A stretch of 64,000 nucleotides of DNA, taken from positions 1-64,000 of the forward strand of contig SUVT01000001.1 in assembly GCA_015061845.1 (NCBI GenBank). The letters run 5' to 3'. The notes beneath the pieces are model-generated. The model was given only the letters and a program-made list of their open reading frames with translations. It did no database searches and was not told where the DNA came from. Shown here one piece after another: positions 45,678 through 55,247 of the stretch. Numbering within the stretch: position 1 is the stretch's first letter; each line of letters opens with the position of its first letter. Both the position numbers and the translations under genes were made by a program. This DNA is from Lentisphaerota bacterium. Lineage in GTDB: Bacteria; Verrucomicrobiota; Lentisphaeria; Victivallales; UBA1829.

Positions 45678-45739
45678 ATTAGAAATATCCCGGAACGAAT
45701 TGTTCCATACAACAAAAAACAATCAGAAAGGAAAATGCA

Positions 45740-46771
45740 GTGAAAAAACTTTTACTCTTTGCAGGTGTTTTTTTGCTCCATGCTGCACTTTCCGCACAAA
45801 TGAAGGAGCTATCCTTTTATGAAGTGCGTCCCAGAACAGGGGAAATCGTTATCGATGGAAAGATCGGCGTGAAAGAGTGGCAAAATGTCCCTGTCCACAG
45901 CAACTATTACGAATATTACAAAGACAATCCCAAGCCCGGTGAGCTGAAAACCACATTCCGCATGGTCTATGACGACAAAGGGATCTACATGGCAGTCGTC
46001 AATTTTGATGATAACATTCCCGGTTTGAAACGGAATATCACAGAATATGACAATATGGATATCTGGCTGGATGACTGCGGAGAATTTCATTTTGACCCCT
46101 TTGCGAACGGGATCAGTTATACAAAGTTCACCATCAATGCAAACGGTGCGTTCCATGATATGCGCCGTCAGGATACCGCAGTTTATCTGCATGACTGGAG
46201 CGGTTATGGAACTGTAACTGCTGCGACAATCGGAAAAGATGCCTGGTATGTAGAGGCCTTCTTCCCCTGGGATAATCTCAACGGTGTCGCAAAGAACGGG
46301 TCTCTCTGGCAGTTCTGTCATACCCGTTACTCCTGGACAAAGAAATTCCGCGGGATGGTCTCTTCTCCCGGCGGGAACTACAATGCGACAGACAAGTTCG
46401 GATATCTCTATTTCTCCGATGGGAAAACAAAACTTGCGCCGGAAAAAATCGGTTCTCTTCTTCAAACGAAAGCAGCTGTTCCGTGGTGTATTCCCTATGG
46501 AAATACACTGGTCAGTTGTACAGGCAGCGGTCTGAAAATGGATGATCTTTCCGGGCTTCTGAAAGTTGAACGCGAAAAGTACCGGCTCAGCCTCATGGAG
46601 ATCTCCGCTCTGAACGACAAATCCGTAGAAAAAGAACTTACCAAAATCAAAAAATCTGTAAGCGATCTTGAATCTTACGGAGGAATGGCGTTCTACAATG
46701 CATGTCTCAAAGCAAATGAAGAACTCTTCAATCTGAAATGGAAGATCCTCTTCAAGAAAAATTTCCAATAA
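45740..46771 (+). CDS. Secreted CBM9-like carbohydrate-binding protein
   Basis: A 343-residue protein starting with GTG after GAAAGG. Signal peptide MKKLLLFAGVFLLHAALSAQ. Residues about 28-230 are a CBM9/DOMON-like sandwich: GEIVIDGKIGVKEWQ is the family's opening, FRMVYDDKGIYMAV and NMDIWLDDCGEFHFD follow. The C-terminal hundred residues are helical and charged. It probably binds the glycan attacked by the enzyme encoded next. No catalytic motif was seen. Confidence 0.75.
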   Translation: MKKLLLFAGVFLLHAALSAQMKELSFYEVRPRTGEIVIDGKIGVKEWQNVPVHSNYYEYYKDNPKPGELKTTFRMVYDDKGIYMAVVNFDDNIPGLKRNITEYDNMDIWLDDCGEFHFDPFANGISYTKFTINANGAFHDMRRQDTAVYLHDWSGYGTVTAATIGKDAWYVEAFFPWDNLNGVAKNGSLWQFCHTRYSWTKKFRGMVSSPGGNYNATDKFGYLYFSDGKTKLAPEKIGSLLQTKAAVPWCIPYGNTLVSCTGSGLKMDDLSGLLKVEREKYRLSLMEISALNDKSVEKELTKIKKSVSDLESYGGMAFYNACLKANEELFNLKWKILFKKNFQ

Positions 46772-46789
46772 CAGTATAAAAGGTGAAGT

Positions 46790-49700
46790 ATGAAAAAACT
46801 GTTTTTTACAGCTTGTCTCCTCGCTGCGTCGCTGACTTATGCGAAGCATGACGGTTGGTATGTCAATAAATTGACAGAAAATTACAAAACGCCCCATTTG
46901 ACCTGGGATAAAACCACTCCGCCGCTGAAAGTATTGTTTTTCATTCAGCCCACGGGAGCCCGTGATGTTGTTGAACTTGCTCAGAGAATGAATATCAAAT
47001 ACACTCCGTTTATCACAAATACTTATTATTCATACACTTCCAACAGTGTTTACCGGGCAGCTCTTTCAGGGACCTCCGAGTTTGAAAAAAATGAAGAGAT
47101 CCGCCAGAAAGCAGCTCAGGATCTGGATGTGATCTTTATCGGAAACGCCCCTTTCACCAAGGTACCGTCCGATATTCAATACCAGATCATGCTGAAAGTT
47201 CACAGCGGAACCGGTCTGGTCGTTCACGTTACCAAACTGCCGTTCAAGAAATTGACAGCCAATCCGATTCCCCTGCCCGATTTTCTGAAAGAAGTCATTC
47301 CGCCTCTGGATCAGAAATATCTGAAAGCATACCAGTTCGGCAAGGGAAGAGTTCTCATGATCAATAATCCGAAATACATGTACACTCCGGCACTTGCCAG
47401 TTCCTATTATGCAACAGACAACCGTGCAAAAGCCATTCAGGAAAATGATTTTGTCTTCCTGACCCGTGCAATGCAATGGGCTGCCGGGAAAGATATCTCC
47501 ACCGGGATCGTGACCGATAAAGGCACCTGGCTTTCCGCTCCCGACGGTGCAAACTACAGGATCCGTGATGAATTCAACAACATCCTTGCAACAGGAACTG
47601 TAAAAAACGGAAGGATCGACTTCAGCAATCATACCGACGGAAAATATTTCTGCGATATCATTGTCAAAGGAAAAGCCTGCAGTGTGTTCCCGTTTGAACG
47701 GAAATCTGTTCTCGGGAAAGCAAAATTATCCGTCTCAGCAGAATATCTCCGGGGAAAAGCTCCGTTCAAAGGAACATTTGCGCTGGAAAAAGCCTCAGAA
47801 AAGCCTTTGACTCTTACTCTGACATTGACAGATTCTCCTCATGCACGGATCTGGGAAAAGAAAACGATCCAGCTCCCTGCCGGAGAAAAAACAGTCTCCT
47901 TTGAATTCAAAAACTACCGTATGCCTACAGAAGCAGGTTTTCTCTATGCAACAGTTACCGATAAAGACGGAACTGTGATCGCCAGAGCTGATAAGGATAT
48001 GTATTTCCCCTCTGCGGTTCTTCCTGAATATTTTCAGACGACATTCGGGACTGCCTCCAGCATCAACATGGCAAATCAGCTTGTAGACAATCTCGGATTC
48101 GGATTGGCTCTTGGGTGTCCGGATATCAAAGGAAGCAAACAGTTTGCCCAGAAAAACCTGCAGATGGTCTGCTATCTCGTCCGCATTGCCATGGGAAAAG
48201 GACCTGAAGGAAATGTCAAACTGCAGTTCCTCACTTCCCAGGAAGCAAAAGAAGCTGCAAAACTCAAAGATCACAGTGTTTATAATCCGGTTCTCAGAGA
48301 ACTCTGGAAAAAACAGGTCATGAGAAAATTGGATGGGGTAATCAGAGTTTCACCTATTCTTTACAGTCTCGGTGACGAAAACGTGTTGAGCGTTTCCGGC
48401 GGTTACGGAGCCTCCGACCTCCCGGCTTTCCGTGCATTCCTGAAGAAAAAATACGGTACCATTGCAAAACTCAATGAAAACTGGAACCGTTCTTATCAGA
48501 GCTTTGATGAAGTCCCCAACCGGGATCTCACCGTTTCTCTGAAAGAAAAGAATTATCCGGAATGGAACGATCACATCGAATATATGGAACGGCAATTTGC
48601 TGATCTTCACCATTATACAGCTGATTTGATCAAATCCAAAGATCCCCACGCCAAAGTCGGACTGGAAGGAACGTTCGGAAATCATAACATTGAAATGATG
48701 ATGGAAAAACTGGATTGGTGGGGACCCTACACCAATGAACTGGAAGACCAGGTTCTGCGGAGTCTCTTCCCCAACGTTCCCCGGTTCGTCTGGTCCGGTT
48801 ATCACGGTGAACGCGGAATGAAATCACCGCTGATGAGCCGCTACATCCTGCTGGGATCTGTCAACGGAAACGGCTGGTATGCAACAGCTACCGACTTCAA
48901 CCACGACATTCTCTCAGTGGATCAGTCACCCTCTTTCAACAAAACTTTCATGGCGGAACTTCAGAGACTTCGGATGGGACTCGGACGCACCCTTGTTGCC
49001 AATCCTATGTTCGATTCCAAGATCGGGATCTACTGGAATCACATCTCCCGCAGATCTCCGAAAGTTGATGAACGCTGCATCTCTCCGGAAACCGGGATCA
49101 CTCCGCTGATCCGGTTCAGCAATAAAACCGGTGCTGGCTTTGAATTCGTCACCGCCAAAAACGGGAAAGAACGTCTGCCGAAAATCAAAGTCCTCTTCCT
49201 TTTCGGAATCCATGCAATGAGCGATAAAGAAGCGGAAATGATACTGGATTTTGTGAAAAAAGGCGGAACCGTGATTGCAGACTTCGCACCTGCCAGACTG
49301 AATGAAAATCTTGCAGTCAGAGACCATAATCCGCTGGCAGAGTTGTTCGGAAACCAGACTTTGCAGGAAAAGAACAAGTACGTTGTCAAGGCGATTTCCA
49401 TTCCCGGATTCAAGGCTTCCAAGGCTCTCGTAGATCCTTCCCGGCCTCTCATGCAGGTCAGAACCTACGGAAAAGGAAAAGCGATCCTGACAAATTTCAA
49501 CTTCGGGATCGTGGAAACTTCTGCGGATAAATCTACCCCGTTCACCGGATTTGTGAAAGATCTGCTGGTCAAACACGGCGCTGTCATCCCCTTCAGCCAG
49601 ACAAACCAGAACAGCCTCTTCCGGGTCAGAACCGGAAAAGATTTCACCTTGTTCGGTGTTTATGAAAACAGGGATAACAGCAACACAACGATCAAACTGC

Positions 49701-50092
49701 CTGAATCAAAATATATCTATGAATCAGGCGTTGGCTTCGTCGGAAAACAGTCTGAAATCACAGCGGAATTTTCTCAGGCTGTTCCGTTAAGGGTCTATGC
49801 AGCATTTGAGAAAGAACAGGAAGCTCCGATCCTGAAAGCACCCCGTACCGTCAAAGCCGGGGAAAATGTTCTTCTCTCTTACAAAAACCTTCCTGCCGGA
49901 CGCACGATCGTGATCCGCGTAACCGCACCCGATGGCAAGGAAATGATGGGAAGAACCGTGATCACAAGTACAGATCAAAGCAAAGAATACAGCTTCGGGA
50001 TTCCCTATAATGCTGCAAAAGGCACTTACAAATTCACCGTCATGGATCATATCACAGGTCTTGCATCTGTAAAGAGTGTAACCATTAAATAA
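46790..50092 (+). CDS. Secreted GH42-like beta-galactosidase
   Basis: An 1100-residue protein with signal peptide MKKLFFTACLLAASLTYA. A GH42-like barrel lies around residues 480-680: RVSPILYSLGDENVL carries the probable acid/base Glu, AFRAFLKKKYGTIAKLNENW is the family's YG-x-L-x-N-x-x-W block, and VGLEGTFGNH may hold the second carboxylate. A trimerisation-like Rossmann domain follows (IKVLFLFGIHAMSDKEAEMI, GGTVIADF), then beta-rich C-terminal domains. The first 450 residues are extra relative to typical GH42 enzymes and include another Rossmann-like region. AAGGTGAAG precedes the ATG. The substrate is unknown; beta-galactoside is the family default. Confidence 0.65.
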   Translation: MKKLFFTACLLAASLTYAKHDGWYVNKLTENYKTPHLTWDKTTPPLKVLFFIQPTGARDVVELAQRMNIKYTPFITNTYYSYTSNSVYRAALSGTSEFEKNEEIRQKAAQDLDVIFIGNAPFTKVPSDIQYQIMLKVHSGTGLVVHVTKLPFKKLTANPIPLPDFLKEVIPPLDQKYLKAYQFGKGRVLMINNPKYMYTPALASSYYATDNRAKAIQENDFVFLTRAMQWAAGKDISTGIVTDKGTWLSAPDGANYRIRDEFNNILATGTVKNGRIDFSNHTDGKYFCDIIVKGKACSVFPFERKSVLGKAKLSVSAEYLRGKAPFKGTFALEKASEKPLTLTLTLTDSPHARIWEKKTIQLPAGEKTVSFEFKNYRMPTEAGFLYATVTDKDGTVIARADKDMYFPSAVLPEYFQTTFGTASSINMANQLVDNLGFGLALGCPDIKGSKQFAQKNLQMVCYLVRIAMGKGPEGNVKLQFLTSQEAKEAAKLKDHSVYNPVLRELWKKQVMRKLDGVIRVSPILYSLGDENVLSVSGGYGASDLPAFRAFLKKKYGTIAKLNENWNRSYQSFDEVPNRDLTVSLKEKNYPEWNDHIEYMERQFADLHHYTADLIKSKDPHAKVGLEGTFGNHNIEMMMEKLDWWGPYTNELEDQVLRSLFPNVPRFVWSGYHGERGMKSPLMSRYILLGSVNGNGWYATATDFNHDILSVDQSPSFNKTFMAELQRLRMGLGRTLVANPMFDSKIGIYWNHISRRSPKVDERCISPETGITPLIRFSNKTGAGFEFVTAKNGKERLPKIKVLFLFGIHAMSDKEAEMILDFVKKGGTVIADFAPARLNENLAVRDHNPLAELFGNQTLQEKNKYVVKAISIPGFKASKALVDPSRPLMQVRTYGKGKAILTNFNFGIVETSADKSTPFTGFVKDLLVKHGAVIPFSQTNQNSLFRVRTGKDFTLFGVYENRDNSNTTIKLPESKYIYESGVGFVGKQSEITAEFSQAVPLRVYAAFEKEQEAPILKAPRTVKAGENVLLSYKNLPAGRTIVIRVTAPDGKEMMGRTVITSTDQSKEYSFGIPYNAAKGTYKFTVMDHITGLASVKSVTIK

Positions 50093-50104
50093 AGGAACAG
50101 AAAC

Positions 50105-51187
50105 ATGAAAAAACTTCTCATTTTTGCCGCAGCTGCTGCAATGATCGGGCTTTCCGCAGGAGAACCCGCAATAAAACTTACGGAAAAACAGATCAACAGA
50201 AAAGGGGTCAAGTTGACCAGAAAATCATGGAAAGTGAATTTTCATCATTCCACTTTGACCTTCAGCAATACGCTCTCTCCGGAAGGAAAACTCATCACAA
50301 GTGCATGGGATGATCTTTTTCTCGGTATCGGTCATGGAAGTATCAACAATGGCTCCTGGGATGGATGGAACTTCCTCTCTGCCCAGGGGATCAAGTCAAA
50401 GCCTTTGCCGGGTGCAGCACCCGCTTCCAAGGTGGATCTCGTTCGTTATAACGACAGTTCTTCTGTAAATATCAACTGGCAGAATGGACAGTTCCGGATT
50501 CTTCAACAGGCAAATACACCTGCATGGCTTTATGTAAAAGTTACCATTCCCGAAGGAATCAAAGAGGTGACTCTTCGTGTTCGTCCCGGCGGTTCTCATT
50601 ACAACATCAAAGGCAGGGAACGCTGGATCCGCTACAATGGAGCAGATTTTGAAAGTAAAGGCTGGAGTGCCAAAGCCTTTATGCCTGCTGCCGGCGTTGA
50701 CGGCATGACATTTTTCAGCAGAAATTATAATGAAAAATATGGAAATCTTCTTGTTTTTGAATCTGCAAAAGTGGAAAAAATCACATATCGCTGTGAAAAT
50801 CCGATCTACATCTCTTTCTATGCAAAGCCGGGTGTAAAGGAAATGAATTTTGCGCTCAGTTACTTCAAGAACGAAGATGCTGAAAATGCGATGAAACGCT
50901 TCCTTGTGGAACAGCTTCCCACAGCAAAAAAAGCGATGGATTCCATTCAGTGGGATAAAGCTCCGGATTTTACCGAGTTCTCCCGTAATGCAGCTCAAGT
51001 CAAGACTCTCATCAGTGGAATTCAAGGTTCAAAGAAAGCCGCGTTTGAAAAGGAATTTGCAGAAATCAATGCAGCTTACGAAACGGCAAAAGCCAAAAAT
51101 GATGTTCCCGGCTATACAAATGCGCTGGAACGTCTGCGTAAACTTCAGAAAAATGTCGGATCTGCCGCAATGGATCTCCTGAACTGA
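50105..51187 (+). CDS. Unrecognised secreted protein
   Basis: A 360-residue protein with signal peptide MKKLLIFAAAAAMIGLSAG. The body to about 260 is rich in beta strands and aromatics (SAWDDLFLGIGHGSINNGSW, VTIPEGIKEVTLRVRPGG), and the last hundred residues look helical (coiled-coil-like FEKEFAEINAAYETAKAKN). I recognise no family. It is 12 bases after the GH42-like gene and is the last gene before the terminator, so it may bind or process the same glycan. Confidence 0.7.
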   Translation: MKKLLIFAAAAAMIGLSAGEPAIKLTEKQINRKGVKLTRKSWKVNFHHSTLTFSNTLSPEGKLITSAWDDLFLGIGHGSINNGSWDGWNFLSAQGIKSKPLPGAAPASKVDLVRYNDSSSVNINWQNGQFRILQQANTPAWLYVKVTIPEGIKEVTLRVRPGGSHYNIKGRERWIRYNGADFESKGWSAKAFMPAAGVDGMTFFSRNYNEKYGNLLVFESAKVEKITYRCENPIYISFYAKPGVKEMNFALSYFKNEDAENAMKRFLVEQLPTAKKAMDSIQWDKAPDFTEFSRNAAQVKTLISGIQGSKKAAFEKEFAEINAAYETAKAKNDVPGYTNALERLRKLQKNVGSAAMDLLN

Positions 51188-51215
51188 TCCGTTCCAAATA
51201 TCGGAACTCAGAATG

Positions 51216-51250
51216 AAAAGCCGGATGACAACACGCCATCCGGCTTTTTT
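51216..51250 (+). terminator. Rho-independent terminator of module A
   Basis: AAAAGCCGGATG (51216-51227) pairs with CATCCGGCTTTT (51237-51248) around a nine-base loop, and the T-run continues to 51250. It lies about 30 bases after the stop codon of the unknown secreted protein and separates the two plus-strand modules. Confidence 0.88.
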
Positions 51251-51350
51251 ATTGACATTACAGGAAAAATTCATTATGTTCCAACAATCGGATATTCAAC
51301 TTCTTATGCAAAGATATAAAAAAAATAAGAAAAAAAAATATAAAAGGGGA

Positions 51351-51407
51351 TTGACATTTCACCGCTTTATGGTATAATATGTATAATCAGAATAATGTGT
51401 ATAATCA
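51351..51407 (+). promoter_or_regulatory. Promoter and tandem operator-like repeats of the second regulator
   Basis: TTGACA (51351-51356) and TATAAT (51373-51378) are perfect boxes 16 bases apart. Directly downstream TGTATAATCA is repeated at 51380-51389 and 51398-51407, 18 bases apart. The repeats cover the expected transcription start, which would suit autorepression by the GntR protein encoded 15 bases further on. Confidence 0.65.
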
Positions 51408-51422
51408 CAGGAAGTGGATAAA

Positions 51423-52550
51423 ATGTTGAATTTTCGGATTGAAAAAAATTCAGACAAGGCGATTTATGCCCAGTTGAAAGATGCCATCAAGACAGCTGTT
51501 GCCGATGGAAAGCTGCACCCGATGTCAAAACTCCCGCCTGTGTCTCAAATAGCAAAAGAAGCCGGTGTCAGTCTGCGGACAGCAGACATGGCACTTCAGG
51601 AATTGATCAATGAAGGAGTCTGCTTCCGGAGACCGAAGAAGGGAACCTTTATTGCCGGGATAGACACTTCACGGAAACAGAAAATTTGCGGGATTCTCGG
51701 AACGCTCAATCCTGTTTCCTATCCGTTGCAAACGATTCTGTATTGCGGGATCATGGAAGCAGCGGCAAGGAACAATTCTCCGGCATTTATGATTCCGCTT
51801 CCGGAAGCCGGAAAAGGAGAAACACCGGAAAGTGTGATCCGCCGCTGTGATCGGGGATTGGAATTTGAGTTGAAAGGAATTTTTGTCATTGATTTACAGC
51901 ATCATAAAGCAGCTTTAGAACTGGCAAAAAAATTCCCGTCAAAGCGTTTTATCCTTCTGAACTATCAGGGCGAATTTCTTAAAAATCTTCCGGAAAATGT
52001 TGCAGCAGTCATCAATGACGACTTTTTCGGGGCACATCATCTTGCAGAATATGTTTTTTCTGAATACAAAGTCAAAACAGCCGTTGTACTTTCCATTGAT
52101 CTTGATATCAACGATAATACTTATAAAGAGCGTGAAAAAGGGATCAAAGCCGCTGCCCGCAAGAATGGGGTTCATATGATGAAAACCATACAGCTCCCGC
52201 GCATATCCGGCTTTCTGGATAAGCAGGTGACAGCTGCAAAAGAAGCTGTTCAGGAGCTGCTGAACAAGAAAAACAGACCGGATTTTATTTTTGCCGTAAA
52301 CGATGCTCTGGCTCATGGAGCAAGTGAAGTGATCAAAGAAACCGGTTTGCAAGATGAGATCAATGTCAGCGGATACGACGATCTGCACCCGCTCCGGGAC
52401 AGTGATATTCCATCAGCGAAAGTTCTTTATACAGAGATGGGAAAAGTCGGACTTCAAAAGATACTGGATCCCGGAAGTAAGATGCAATGTGTTGTAAAGC
52501 TGCTGCCGGAAATCATCAAGCCAGTCAGAAATATCAATTTAGAGAACTGA
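51423..52550 (+). CDS. GntR-family regulator with LacI-type sensor domain
   Basis: About 375 residues. The GntR winged helix is at residues 1-77 (AIYAQLKDAIKTAVADGKL, PPVSQIAKEAGVSLRTADMA, FRRPKKGTFIAG); the LacI-like sensor domain follows (ICGILGTLNPVSYPLQTIL, FVIDLQHHKAAL, DFIFAVNDALAHGASEVI). I chose the ATG at 51423, since AGGAAG lies eight bases upstream; an in-frame GTG at 51414 would leave no room for a ribosome site. It heads module B and likely senses a sugar released by that module's enzymes. No terminator was seen after it; 52551-52750 shows no gene. Confidence 0.88.
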   Translation: MLNFRIEKNSDKAIYAQLKDAIKTAVADGKLHPMSKLPPVSQIAKEAGVSLRTADMALQELINEGVCFRRPKKGTFIAGIDTSRKQKICGILGTLNPVSYPLQTILYCGIMEAAARNNSPAFMIPLPEAGKGETPESVIRRCDRGLEFELKGIFVIDLQHHKAALELAKKFPSKRFILLNYQGEFLKNLPENVAAVINDDFFGAHHLAEYVFSEYKVKTAVVLSIDLDINDNTYKEREKGIKAAARKNGVHMMKTIQLPRISGFLDKQVTAAKEAVQELLNKKNRPDFIFAVNDALAHGASEVIKETGLQDEINVSGYDDLHPLRDSDIPSAKVLYTEMGKVGLQKILDPGSKMQCVVKLLPEIIKPVRNINLEN

Positions 52551-52750
52551 TTTCCAAAGTCTCTGCAAATATCAGAAAAATCTTGTAGTGTGCTGCAAAT
52601 GAAGCGGTTCAGGGGATTACTCTTTGAACAGACGCTCCCGCACTGTCATTTTCAGCCCATCAGCAATCTTTTTCTGCCGATTTTTTCTGGACTTTTTTGG
52701 AATTGCTCAAAAGAAATTTCTTATACAAAACATCATAGAAAGGGAAAAAA

Positions 52751-53815
52751 ATGAGCTTAAAAGTACAACGTTTCAGCGGAAATCCGATTTTGGGTCCGCG
52801 TCCGGGGGTCCAGTGGCGCGGAACAGCCAGAAATCCCGGCGTCGTTTATGACGGAACAAAATTCCACATGGTCTTTACTGCGGACTCCAACCCGGCAGAT
52901 GGGATCATCCGTCTCGGTTATGCCCACAGTACGGATGGGTTTCATTTTACAGAACGGGAAGGTGTCTGGATGGATCACTCTTTTGAACCGAAAGATTTTG
53001 ACCATGCCGGTTGTGAAGATGCCAGAGTGACATTTCTGGATGGACGGTATTACATTGCTTATGCGGGGCGTTCGCTGAACGGACGCGATTACGCCAGCGG
53101 AACCAGACGCCGCGGACCGAACGGGAACATGAATCCGACATGGACAGACAATTTCCGCCGGGTCGGACTGGCTGTCACAGATGATTTTGTCACTTACGAA
53201 AAGCTCGGTCCCATCACCAGTGAGCATATCAGTGATGCCAATGTGGCACTCTTTCCGGAAAAAATCAATGGAAAATATGCCATGCTTCACCGTCCGACGG
53301 CATTTATTCCGTGGATGCTCCCCCTGCACTATCACCCCGGCTGCATCTGGCTTGCGTTTTCAGATGATCTGACCCACTGGAGCAGCAACAAGCGGGAGAT
53401 GCCCTGGGATATGATCGACGGGGAAGATGTTATGGATGAAGTACTTCTGATGGCGCCGGAAAAAGATTGGGAAGTCCTGAAAATCGGTGCTTCCGGAGTT
53501 CCGATCCCAACAGATGACGGCTGGCTGATGACCTACCATGCTGTAGACCGCCAAAGTGTCTACCGGATCGGGCTTGTGCTGTTGGATCGTGAAGATCCCC
53601 GGAAAGTGATTGCCCGTACACCGGAACCGATTTTTGAACCGGCAGACGAATGGGATTTCTCGAAATGGGGTCTCAGCTGTGTGTTCCCCTGTTCCAATGT
53701 CGTTGTCGGGGATGAAGTTTTCATGTATTACGGCTGCGGTGATAACTATGTCAGCCTTGCAACATTCTCACTGAAAGAAGCATTGGCTCACGTCAAGCAG
53801 TTCAGAAGATATTGA
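52751..53815 (+). CDS. GH130 family glycoside phosphorylase/hydrolase
   Basis: A 354-residue five-bladed beta-propeller enzyme without signal peptide, so probably cytoplasmic. The GH130 marks are FSGNPILGPRP at the N-terminus, NPGVVYDGTKFHMVF, GCEDARVTFLDGRYYI, and DANVALFPEKINGKYAMLHR. Characterised members phosphorolyse or hydrolyse beta-mannosides. It indicates that module B products may include mannose-containing oligosaccharides. AAAGGG precedes the ATG. Confidence 0.9.
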   Translation: MSLKVQRFSGNPILGPRPGVQWRGTARNPGVVYDGTKFHMVFTADSNPADGIIRLGYAHSTDGFHFTEREGVWMDHSFEPKDFDHAGCEDARVTFLDGRYYIAYAGRSLNGRDYASGTRRRGPNGNMNPTWTDNFRRVGLAVTDDFVTYEKLGPITSEHISDANVALFPEKINGKYAMLHRPTAFIPWMLPLHYHPGCIWLAFSDDLTHWSSNKREMPWDMIDGEDVMDEVLLMAPEKDWEVLKIGASGVPIPTDDGWLMTYHAVDRQSVYRIGLVLLDREDPRKVIARTPEPIFEPADEWDFSKWGLSCVFPCSNVVVGDEVFMYYGCGDNYVSLATFSLKEALAHVKQFRRY

Positions 53816-53938
53816 AAAACATTGACTGATTTCCGGGCGGACGATCTCAAACTGGCACGATGAAGCGGGATCATCCGAACGGCTGTCAGTTCAAATCCAG
53901 AACTTATAAACAAAATGAAAACGAAGGAAGAAAGACTT

Positions 53939-54628
53939 ATGAATCAATCCAGTTTAACATTCAGGAATGTCAGTAAATCCAGAAATTTCACACTGATCGA
54001 ATTGCTTGTTGTGATTGCAATTATCGCGATTCTCGCAGGAATGTTGTTGCCTGCCCTGAACCAATCCAGAGAAAAGGGACGGGCCGCAAGCTGTACATCC
54101 AATCTGAAACAACTCGGTCTGACCAACGCAAGCTATTCTGCGGATAACAACGATTACATGCCGAACGGACAGGCTCACGGAACCGGTCAGGCGTGGCAGA
54201 AACAGATTTATCCTTATCTCAGAACCAAAGGAAGTCCTTATAACTTCATGACGGATCCGGTTGTACCGGTCTTTCTCTGTCCCACTGATAAAGCTCCGTG
54301 CGGTGGAAGATTCAGTTATTTTTATAATAAATATCTGATGTATCAAGTTGATAGTGCGTTGAATACCCGCAACACAAAAGTCGGCAGACTCAAGTCTGAT
54401 GGAATTGCTGCAGCAGATTCCAGGGGTGTGGGAAATTCGCTGAATGCGGCAGACAATGTTTCCGGATCGATTTATGAAGATGAGCCGGGTAACGGATATC
54501 CGTTCCGTCTGGTAAAACGCCACTCCGGTCAGGTAAACATTCTTGCCATCGGTGGACATGTTTTCCAGAACAGCGGCACAGAACATAAGTCCGGAACAGT
54601 CGATAAAGACTTCTGGAACAGTCATTGA
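53939..54628 (+). CDS. Pilin-like secreted protein, degenerate H-X9-DG
   Basis: About 229 residues. Leader [16 protein letters not shown] is followed by F-T-L-I-E and the same hydrophobic helix as in 44890-45633, then [20 protein letters not shown]. The C-terminal motif reads [13 protein letters not shown], with Gly in place of the usual Asp. The residue before the cleavage site is Asn rather than Gly. GGAAG eight bases upstream supports the ATG at 53939; an in-frame ATG at 53915 has no ribosome site. It is 28 bases before the carbohydrate-binding-like gene. Confidence 0.85.
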   Translation: MNQSSLTFRNVSKSRNFTLIELLVVIAIIAILAGMLLPALNQSREKGRAASCTSNLKQLGLTNASYSADNNDYMPNGQAHGTGQAWQKQIYPYLRTKGSPYNFMTDPVVPVFLCPTDKAPCGGRFSYFYNKYLMYQVDSALNTRNTKVGRLKSDGIAAADSRGVGNSLNAADNVSGSIYEDEPGNGYPFRLVKRHSGQVNILAIGGHVFQNSGTEHKSGTVDKDFWNSH

Positions 54629-54656
54629 TTTCAAGTTAAAGAGAAGGATGATTTGA

Positions 54657-55226
54657 ATGATGAAAAAACTTTTTATATCATTGGCACTCACAGCAGCGGC
54701 TGCTCTTTCAGCTCAGAATGTTTTGCTGAATCCGGATTTTGAGGAGATCGTTCCTGCAAAATTTACTGCAAAACTGAAAAAGTATATTGATGCTGATGAG
54801 GTCCCCAAAGGATGGAGCTTCAATCCACCGTCCAATCCCTCCAAATTCACTATGGTAACCGATGCAGAAACCTCTCAGAATGGCTCCTGTTATCTCCGTG
54901 TTGAACAGAAAGACCCGAAAAAGAACAGTTCCTGTTCCCAGTGGTGGCGTCCGGTCAAGGGTGGACAGACCTATCGTTTTACCGTTTGGGCAAAGGGAAA
55001 CGGGAACCTTCTTCTGCAGGTTATTGCTTACGACAGAAAAATTAATGTACTCGGTTCGTTTGTGAACAACCGGAAAATGGAAAAGGTTTCCTCCGCTGAA
55101 GAGTGGAAGAAATACGAATATACATTCAAGATGCCGGAAAAGACTTCAAAGGTCGTTGTTCACATAAAAATGAATGGTGTGATTGATCTCGACAATGCAT
55201 ATCTCGGTCCGGCAGAAGCAAAATAA
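54657..55226 (+). CDS. Secreted carbohydrate-binding-like protein
   Basis: A 189-residue protein with a signal peptide (KKLFISLALTAAAALSAQN). The mature part is one beta-sandwich: VLLNPDFEE opens it, followed by GSCYLRVEQ, GGQTYRFTVWAKG and EEWKKYEYTFKMPE, and it ends IDLDNAYLGPAE. This order is typical of CBM4/CBM22-like domains. There is no enzymatic domain. It probably binds the glycan on the cell surface or in the periplasm. AAGGATG precedes the start. Confidence 0.75.
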   Translation: MMKKLFISLALTAAAALSAQNVLLNPDFEEIVPAKFTAKLKKYIDADEVPKGWSFNPPSNPSKFTMVTDAETSQNGSCYLRVEQKDPKKNSSCSQWWRPVKGGQTYRFTVWAKGNGNLLLQVIAYDRKINVLGSFVNNRKMEKVSSAEEWKKYEYTFKMPEKTSKVVVHIKMNGVIDLDNAYLGPAEAK

Positions 55227-55247
55227 AAAGGAAGGGAAGAAAAGAAA

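Noticed and set aside
45809..46897. A 362-codon minus-strand frame
   Set aside because: It is antisense to the CBM9-like gene, has no ribosome site or known motif, and the plus strand has a signal peptide and domain match.
51190..51206. GTTCC/GGAAC inverted repeat just before the module A terminator
   Set aside because: The stem is only five bases with no T-run; the adjacent 12-base stem with a T-run is the real terminator.
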